In this document: positions 58,023 through 64,000 of the stretch, piece after piece
Layout: each line of letters starts with the position of its first letter
Position numbering within the stretch: the stretch's first letter is position 1
Source of the DNA: Cyrtodaria siliqua
Lineage: Eukaryota; Mollusca; Bivalvia; Adapedonta; Hiatellidae
DNA: 64,000 nt
Reading direction: 5' to 3'
Assembly: GCA_037043455.1 (NCBI GenBank)
Contig: JAWPHD010001821.1
Span: forward strand, 58,501-122,500
Program-made: the position numbers and the translations under genes
The notes under the pieces: generated by a model
What the model saw: only the letters and a program-made list of their open reading frames with translations
Databases searched by the model: none
Told to the model about the DNA's origin: nothing

Positions 58023-59418
58023 AATTCCTTCCATATTTAATTTGAAATGTTATAATGAAATTTTAACAGTTCTAATCAAGTTCTTAGACTAAATTGTAAG
58101 TTAAATGTTTGTGCCATTAATCACTGTATACATATAAATAAATCCAGTTATACATTGAAGAAAGAAATCTATTAATCCACGGTAAATGTAAATGCCACGG
58201 CACACAAGTTAGTCACAACAATCACTGCAAAGCGTTTATATATATGGCCACGTCCACTGCCATCTTTGTCCCGGTATCGTCATGGATTGTCCAGTTGGGC
58301 TCCACCAAACGTTACACCATCGGCCCTCAGAAGAACGTGTTCCATGGCATCGTCCCATAATGTTTGTCGTACCATTTTAGATACTCGCAAGTCCCTTTAA
58401 AGTTCTATGCAGAGAGTTTATTAATCTGTCTACTCCGCAGAATATCAGCATGTAAATTCCTATAGGTAATTCCGAACACCTGCTGCTGATAACGACTGGT
58501 ACCGTAATTCCAATTATCTATAGGTAAACGATTTGCGTCTATTAGCGTTTTGCAGTTACCTCTCCTGTAACTCAACTAATTGACTGCAGCAAAGATATAG
58601 GTGTACTGTTTCCCAAAACAATTTCTATTAATTTCCGACAGGGTCATATTTACACACATTGGTCCAAATACTTGAATATTGTAAAAGTTATGTATGTATG
58701 GGGTAGCATTCGGGCTAAACCACTGTTAGTCCGTCTAAATTACACATGTTCTATTTACAACAAGTCTAGATTCAGTTTCTTTGACTGACGTCACCAGTTG
58801 ATATAACACCAGTGTATATAAGTATATATGTTAGTATACAATGTTCACAATTACATAATGTCTCGTATTACACGAATGTCCACATTTCTACATATATCGA
58901 TATATCCGGATATTTACACAGATACCGTGTCGTGAAGATCAGACGTTATGTTTTCCATTGGCTTATCACGTGATGAAAGGGTTGCTGACCCCTTTTCAGC
59001 AAACCATGCTGCCCGGAAATCTGAGCCGCATCGAATCCCCTCGGTCTTCTCTGAGAGTTCACCGTATACTCACACAAAACTACTGGCAGAACAGAGTTTT
59101 TTCATTTTATTTATCCCCAGTGACCAGAGCTATTCAGGCAGTTGTCCCAAATGAAAATCCCCAATTTTGAAAGGTTGAGTTTTCAATTCCCCAATATGGT
59201 GTTGCATTGGAATGACTGTATTGTTATTTGGAAGTTTAAGAGGAAAGGGTTCACTGTTCAGTTTGCTTTTTGTTTGCATGATGTATTAGTACTTAATACT
59301 CAAATAGTATTACTCTCAGCTTTTTCTGAACCATACAGAAATATGATTCCTTAATTAAAATTAAAATTTGAAGGCTAAAGCAACCCACTAATTGCTTTGA
59401 TGGCTGTTACCATTTTTC
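58023..59418 (-). other. Retrotransposon 3' untranslated stretch
   Basis: Between the last pol frame and the candidate LTR. No long minus-strand frame and no recognised env-like protein. 1.4 kb is long for this position, so an extra insertion or a decayed frame is possible. Confidence 0.4.
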
Positions 59419-60606
59419 TCATTTTCTCACTTTGTGTCTGTCTGTCGGATTTTTTTCGTGAGAAACGCTTCTTGCGTGAGATAACAGAAATCTCTTTTTT
59501 TCTGGCTCATCTGAACTAATTGACATGTCATCGGAATCTGATTCCCTCATTTTGGTTGCACCTGATGAAAATGAGATGGGTGTTGTTTCCATTTTAACAA
59601 TCTCCTTATCATCTGACGAAAAAGACGGAGGTGTGGTGGAAACACGTGTCAAATTAGGAACATTGGTGTCAGACTTAGAGTTTTCATGATCTGAGTTATG
59701 TTGTGCACGAATTCGTTTACGTAATTCCATCAAAGGGATGTCAGATTCACCGTCAGAATTATTACGTTCTTGGCGGTAATGTTTGACTAATTTAGCTAAT
59801 GGCAGTTCATCGTCATCATTACTGTCAGATATATTTGAGGTGGGGTTGGAATTATGATCGCTTATCGGTGGAACCACATAATTAGCTTTCCTAATTGGTC
59901 GACTTAACTTATCTGTTGGTATCTGCCATTCATCCACATTAGCTAAGCGTAGGTGGTGTACGTGTACCTTAGTGACAGACCCATCAAGCTGGCTCTTGAT
60001 AATGTATGTGATATGTGTGGTTTGTTTGATAATGCGATAATAAAAACGCCATTTTTATTCTAATTTGCTCTTTCGAGTGTGGTTTTTATAATAGACGGGA
60101 TCCCCAACTTCAAAAGTGACTAGTTTAGTATTTTTGTTTGCATATTTGGCTTGTCGGCGTTTTGCATCTTTAAGATTTTGATGAACTAAGAGAAATGATT
60201 TATGTTGTTGTTCCAACGCGATTTTATGCATATCCTCACTCGCATAATTTCTGCGTGGTTTGAGGATTGTGTCTATCGGCAACACGACATCCCTATTGTA
60301 AAATAGAAAGAATGGTGACAATTTCAACGACTCACTGACATTAAAGCGAATTGCAGCCAAAGCTTGATTCAAATACACATCCCATGTATTCAAATTATCC
60401 TTCAATTTCTTTGCTAAAATATCACCTAACACGCGGTGGTATCTTTCTATTTTATTACTCTGAGGATGGTTATAGGACGCAGTAATATGATGAATGTTCA
60501 AAGTAGCCAGGGTCTCTTTAACAGTTCTATTTATAAATTCTGAGCCATTGTCTGACACCAGAGCCATCGACGCCCCGTATCTTGGAAATATTTCATCAAT
60601 TATCAA
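59419..60606 (-). pseudogene. Retrotransposon integrase core and C-terminal tail
   Basis: The frame 60606-60058 has SDNGSEF (second catalytic D) and KIERYHR (catalytic E), then the usual LSPFFLFYNRDVVLPID and EVGDPVYYK. TAA at 60055-60057 interrupts. The same frame then continues with the GPY/F-like segment (KWRFYYRI, QLDGSV, HHLRLA) into an acidic serine-rich tail (59937-59419) with SDSNDDDELP and KKR-type basic patches. Apart from this single stop the frame is intact over 1.19 kb. The acidic tail is not a known catalytic domain. Confidence 0.85.
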
Positions 60607-61000
60607 ATGTGCGATTGTCGCGGTGGTCTTATCTGGTACGGGAAATGCTTCGGGGAAGCTCGAAAATAGGTCGATAAAACTTACGATTACTTGTTACCAG
60701 ACAGTGATGTTGGATATGGGCCAGAAACGTCTACAGCTAGGAATATCGGTTTCTTGAAATGGAGGTTTGATCTTTTGCAAGTTTCTGGTTTGACAGGTAA
60801 CACAACTAGAGACATAATTTAGCAGTTCTTTAAACATGTTTGCCCAATAATACTTCTGTTTAATAGTGTCATATGTCTTGTCAACACCCATATGACCGTT
60901 AGAGTCATGATATTGCTGAATAACCTCTGGTCTTAAGTGACTTGGGAGATACAGACGTAAGATAGGATCTGAATCGGCGTTTGAGATATAGTACAATATA
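60607..61000 (-). pseudogene. Retrotransposon integrase N-terminal zinc finger
   Basis: Minus-strand frame with the HHCC zinc finger: HDSNGHMGVDKTYDTIKQKY then C.TC in SSCVTCQTRN. The first catalytic aspartate region (VDVSGPYP near 60715-60740) lies in a shifted frame, and a second shift near 60690 is needed to reach the core frame. It begins at the mariner insertion point. Confidence 0.82.
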
Positions 61001-62797
61001 CGAGGGTTGATCAATAAATATCGAGAAAATGCTTAAAACTTTGTTATTACACATTTTTTCCAGAAATATTTTATAGTGGTAAATACATATATAAGGAGAA
61101 AACTTACGAAATTGTGTGCAAATATATTGAAAAATGAATTTTTTAGAACATTTTTGCCGACCTATGAAACCCGTAGGCGGGGCAACGTCATTTAAGCGCT
61201 ATTTAACGTAAATCAACCTGACGATCACACCCAATATGCCCTACTGGGGGGGGGGGAGGAACAATCACATATTTTTTCAAAACTTTTCAAAATACTCTCC
61301 TTTAAAATTTATACATTTTTGCCAACGGGATACCCAGTTGAAAAGTGAATCACGATAGTCATCCTTAGGAATTTCGTACAGAACATTCAACACTTTCGTA
61401 CGGAGTTCTGAAAATGAATTCATTTTTACGCCCCGCAAATCCCGTTTCAATGTCGGAAAAAGGTAAAAGTCATTTGGTGACAAGTCCGGCGAATAGGGAG
61501 GATGATCTAACATTAATTCCTAAATGTTATATGTGACTTGTGGTCGCTTTCGATGTGTGAGGTGGCACATTGTCATGGTGCAGGACGAAATTGTCCAACT
61601 TACCCGGGCGTTTCCGACGCATGGCTCTCAGGAAGTGTCGACTCAGAACCTGAAAACAGAAAAAAAGTTTCTACATGTAAATGGGTTCTATGAAATCACA
61701 ATTCTTTATCAATAAATAATATATTTAATAAGATTAAAATTTCAAACTACTAACCTTTTTATAATAGGCTGAATTAATTGTCTGTCCAATGGGCACTGCA
61801 TGTGTCAGAACAACGCCTTCCACGTCGTAGAAGACGATAAACATTTGCTTCTTCTGCGACCGGCAGACCTTTGCCTTCTGCGGCGACGGAGAACCTGGTG
61901 TTTTCCAAACACATGAAGCTTGTTTTGTTTCAGGGTCGAACAGCGGTATCCATGTTTCATCTACTGTCACTATACTGTTGATGAATGCTTCTCCTAGTGT
62001 GTGGTATTGATGCAAAAAGTTCCTAGCAGCTTCAACTCGACTTTTCTTTAGTTCACTATTTAACAGTTTTGGAATCCAACGTGCTGCCACTTTTCTCATA
62101 TTTAACTTTTTCTTCAAGATTGTATGGACAGTTCCATATGACAAGTTTATCACATATTTCTCTGACAGTTAACCGCCTGTCGCTGTTGATGACATCTTTT
62201 ACTCTTTGAACGTTCTTATCATTCGTCGACGTCTCTTTACGCCCACTTCGCGGTAGATCACTAGCCTTTTCCCAGCCATTGTTGAATCTGTCATACCATA
62301 CATAAATCCTAGCTTTTGATATGGCACGCTCACCAAAAGTACACTGAATCTCACGAACAACTTCATTTTTACTTTTTTTCTTCAAAACTAATTTTTTTAT
62401 CGCGAACCTTTGGTCTTCCGCCATTTTTGTCATCATGGAACGGTAACACGTGCGTGACGTAACGCATGACGTCACAACCCGTGTATGACGTCATCACAAG
62501 TACGGCGAGTCTTAATTGACCATACTTAACAATTTTCATCAAATTACAATTGCTAGTATGAAAACTGTAAGGGTTTGAACTTGCGTGAAAGTGGTGAAAA
62601 ACCTGCAAAATACCCGGCCTTAGCATATTGAGCGTTGCCTTAGCAACCGTAGTTTTTAGCATTATGGCGCTACAATCCTGAATAATTAGCGATACATTGC
62701 TAATATATGTAACTACTTCCGGCTAAAATTTGAGTAAGATCGATATGATCATAACAAAGATATTAGCATTTTCTCGTTATTTATTGATCAACCCTAG
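61001..62797 (-). mobile_element. Mariner-type transposon inserted in the gypsy element
   Basis: The ends CGAGGGTTGATCAATAAATA then TCGAGAAAATGC at 61001 and its inverse (GCATTTTCTCGTTATTTATT then GATCAACCCTAG) ending 62797 match with about two mismatches in 32. TA flanks at 60999-61000 and 62798-62799. The gypsy reading frame is in register across the insertion if the element and one TA are disregarded, so insertion came after the retrotransposon. The length of about 1.8 kb is usual for a mariner with a small intron. Confidence 0.9.
61277..62424 (-). pseudogene. Mariner transposase, broken, with an apparent 105-bp intron
   Basis: The start is likely ATG at 62424 (MAEDQRFAIKKLVL). Order: paired helix-turn-helix (RIYVWYDRFNNGW, LPRSGRKE, LTVREI), a one-base shift near 62150, LSYGTVHTIL, RKVAARWIPKLL, VDETWIPLFDPET (first D) and INSAYYKK. 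A GTTAGT...TTTTCAG segment 61754-61650 follows, then VLSRHFLRAMRRKRPGKLDN and VLHHDNVPPHT (second D). After a TAA and a shift near 61530 comes LDHPPYSPDLSPNDFYLFP (third D). The DDD triad places it in mariner rather than Tc1 (DDE). At least two frameshifts and one stop make it inactive. Confidence 0.85.
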
Positions 62798-63560
62798 TAT
62801 CATCGTGAATAACATGCCTATCTGCTAAGGTAGGTGTTAATTTGTCATTTCGAAGTCCAGCCTTGATTTCGACTAAAATTTCATCTTTTTCCTCTTCAGT
62901 TACCATGTCTATGCCAGGTTCGATCTTAGGTTTCTGCAAATGATCTTCAAGATTAACATTGCACTTAACATACCTTCTTGGCTCAAACCTATTCGAATTC
63001 AGTGCATTAATATGATAGGTGTTATCATTGATGTCAGGGTCATAACCCTCGACATCCTCGGGTACAGCATCTAAGGGCAAACGAGATAACATATCTGCGA
63101 CACTGTTGTTCACCCCTGGGATGAAGTCTAATTTGCAGTCATAGCCGGCAATACCGAGAGCCCACATTTGAATTTCCTTATTTTGCATAGGGGAATCTAA
63201 CAGATATTTCAATGGAAGGTGATCTGACCTAATTATGAAGGTTGCTCCATGTAAAAAGTGATCTAACTTCTGCAAAGCGTAATGAATCGCAAAAGCTTCT
63301 TTCTCTATAGTAGACCAACGACATTGGGTATCACTCAACTTGTGAGATAAAAAGTGAATGTAGTTTTCATTTTTTATACCAGGAACAGTCTCAGTTGGTT
63401 CATCAACTGGCTGTGTCAAGCAAGCTCCTATGCAATTGTTACTTGCATCCGTATACAGGATATAAGGTTTTCCTGGGTCAGGGTAACCTAACATGGGTAA
63501 TATCGCTAAACTGTTCTTCAAACTTTCAAAAGCCTCTAGCGTCCCACTTAAATTTAGCAT
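62798..63560 (-). pseudogene. Retrotransposon RNase H domain and linker
   Basis: Minus-strand frame with RNase H catalytic blocks: YTDASNNCIGACL (first D), STIEKEAFAIHYAL (E), RSDHLPLKYLL (D) and SVADMLSRLPLD. A linker toward integrase ends at the mariner TA. Upstream it joins the RT frame through a one-base shift at about 63540-63560. The last four codons of the open frame are mariner terminus sequence. Confidence 0.88.
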
Positions 63561-64000
63561 ATTTTCTTGTGAGAATTATGATTGGTTGTGCTATTTCCGA
63601 AAACTTTGGAATAAATCGACGATAATAACTGCACATACCAATAAAGCTGCGTACCTCTTTTACACAGGTAGGCGCAGGTAACGATTTTATGACTTCCACT
63701 TTCTTTGGATTAGGTTTAATTCCGTCTTTATTGATAACAAAGCCTAAATACTCAGTCTCAGCTTTTAGAAAATTACATTTCTTTAGCTTCAATTTTAAAC
63801 GATGTTGCCTTAACCGTTGAAATACTTGTTCAATGTGAGCCAAATGTTCTTCAAGTGTAGAACTGAATATCAAGATGTCATCAAGATAAGCAGTCGTGTA
63901 ACCGTCTATCCCAGCAAGAACATGTGACATAAGTTCTTGAAATACTGCTGGTGCATTGGTTAACCCAAAAGGCATGACATTGAACTGAAATAGCCCTCTA
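63526..64000 (-). pseudogene. Retrotransposon reverse transcriptase, C-terminal part (runs off the window)
   Basis: Minus-strand frame with FQFNVMPFGLTNAPAVFQ, the catalytic YLDDILIFS, the thumb segment (LKKCNFLKAETEYLGFVI) and the RT-RNase H connection (VRSFIGMCSYYRRFIPKFSE). It ends KFKWDARGF then a stop caused by the shift to the RNase H frame. The frame is open to the window edge, so the palm N-terminus lies beyond. Confidence 0.9.

Larger units (their letters stand above)
57586..64000 (-). mobile_element. Ty3/gypsy-type LTR retrotransposon, 3' portion, interrupted by a mariner
   Basis: Minus-strand order from the right edge: reverse transcriptase, RNase H, (mariner insertion), integrase zinc finger, integrase core, chromo/GPY-like tail, long untranslated stretch, purine tract and candidate LTR. 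RT-RH-IN order is the Ty3/gypsy arrangement. Gag, protease and the 5' LTR lie beyond the window. Several frameshifts and one in-frame stop show it is inactive as sequenced. Confidence 0.85.

Noticed and set aside
43150..64000. Plexin Ras-GAP exons downstream of exon H
   Set aside because: I looked on the + strand for the usual plexin cytoplasmic blocks and saw none. Very short exons could still be missed by eye.

Overview
The window reads as animal, most likely bivalve mollusc, nuclear DNA. It is AT-rich and intron-dominated, with one clearly recognisable host gene on the + strand. The rest is packed with dispersed, tandem and nested repeats of the kind seen in clam and mussel genomes. The organism is inferred from repeat style and gene type, not from a species-specific marker.

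Host gene: eight exons between 9169 and 43149 (+) join in consistent phase. They encode about 464 residues of a plexin-family receptor: IPT/TIG domains, a membrane-proximal segment, one very hydrophobic transmembrane helix, a plexin-like basic/coiled-coil juxtamembrane stretch, then a short cytoplasmic tail. The sema and PSI domains must lie left of the window. No plexin Ras-GAP domain follows. The last exon instead encodes an acidic, tyrosine-rich tail with an ITAM-spaced pair (YACI, 8 residues, YNEI) and further YLDL and YMQT sites, then stops. A plexin ectodomain on an apparently phosphotyrosine-signalling tail is the most interesting item here. After the stop, a 159-bp coding-like duplication continues in another frame.

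Layout: 1-9168 is intronic or upstream DNA dominated by an old mariner (631-8752) that swelled to 8 kb by nested insertions, including a 3.6-kb TIR element (3089-6643). Between 9.2 and 43 kb the plexin introns hold tandem-repeat-bearing elements (units about 140-320 bp, several with hairpin-like heads and a CTCTTGTT tail), MITE pairs, a hAT-like MITE with target duplication, SINE tails and a 31-bp minisatellite. From 43.5 to 57.5 kb no gene is recognised; there is a 27-bp minisatellite, microsatellites, a LINE 3' fragment and a striking 980-bp foldback palindrome. From 57.6 kb to the right edge lies a minus-strand Ty3/gypsy-type retrotransposon (candidate LTR, integrase, RNase H, reverse transcriptase). 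It is broken by frameshifts and by a mariner insertion (61001-62797) whose transposase gene appears to carry a spliceosomal intron.

All protein and repeat calls come from reading the sequence and family knowledge; no database search was possible.
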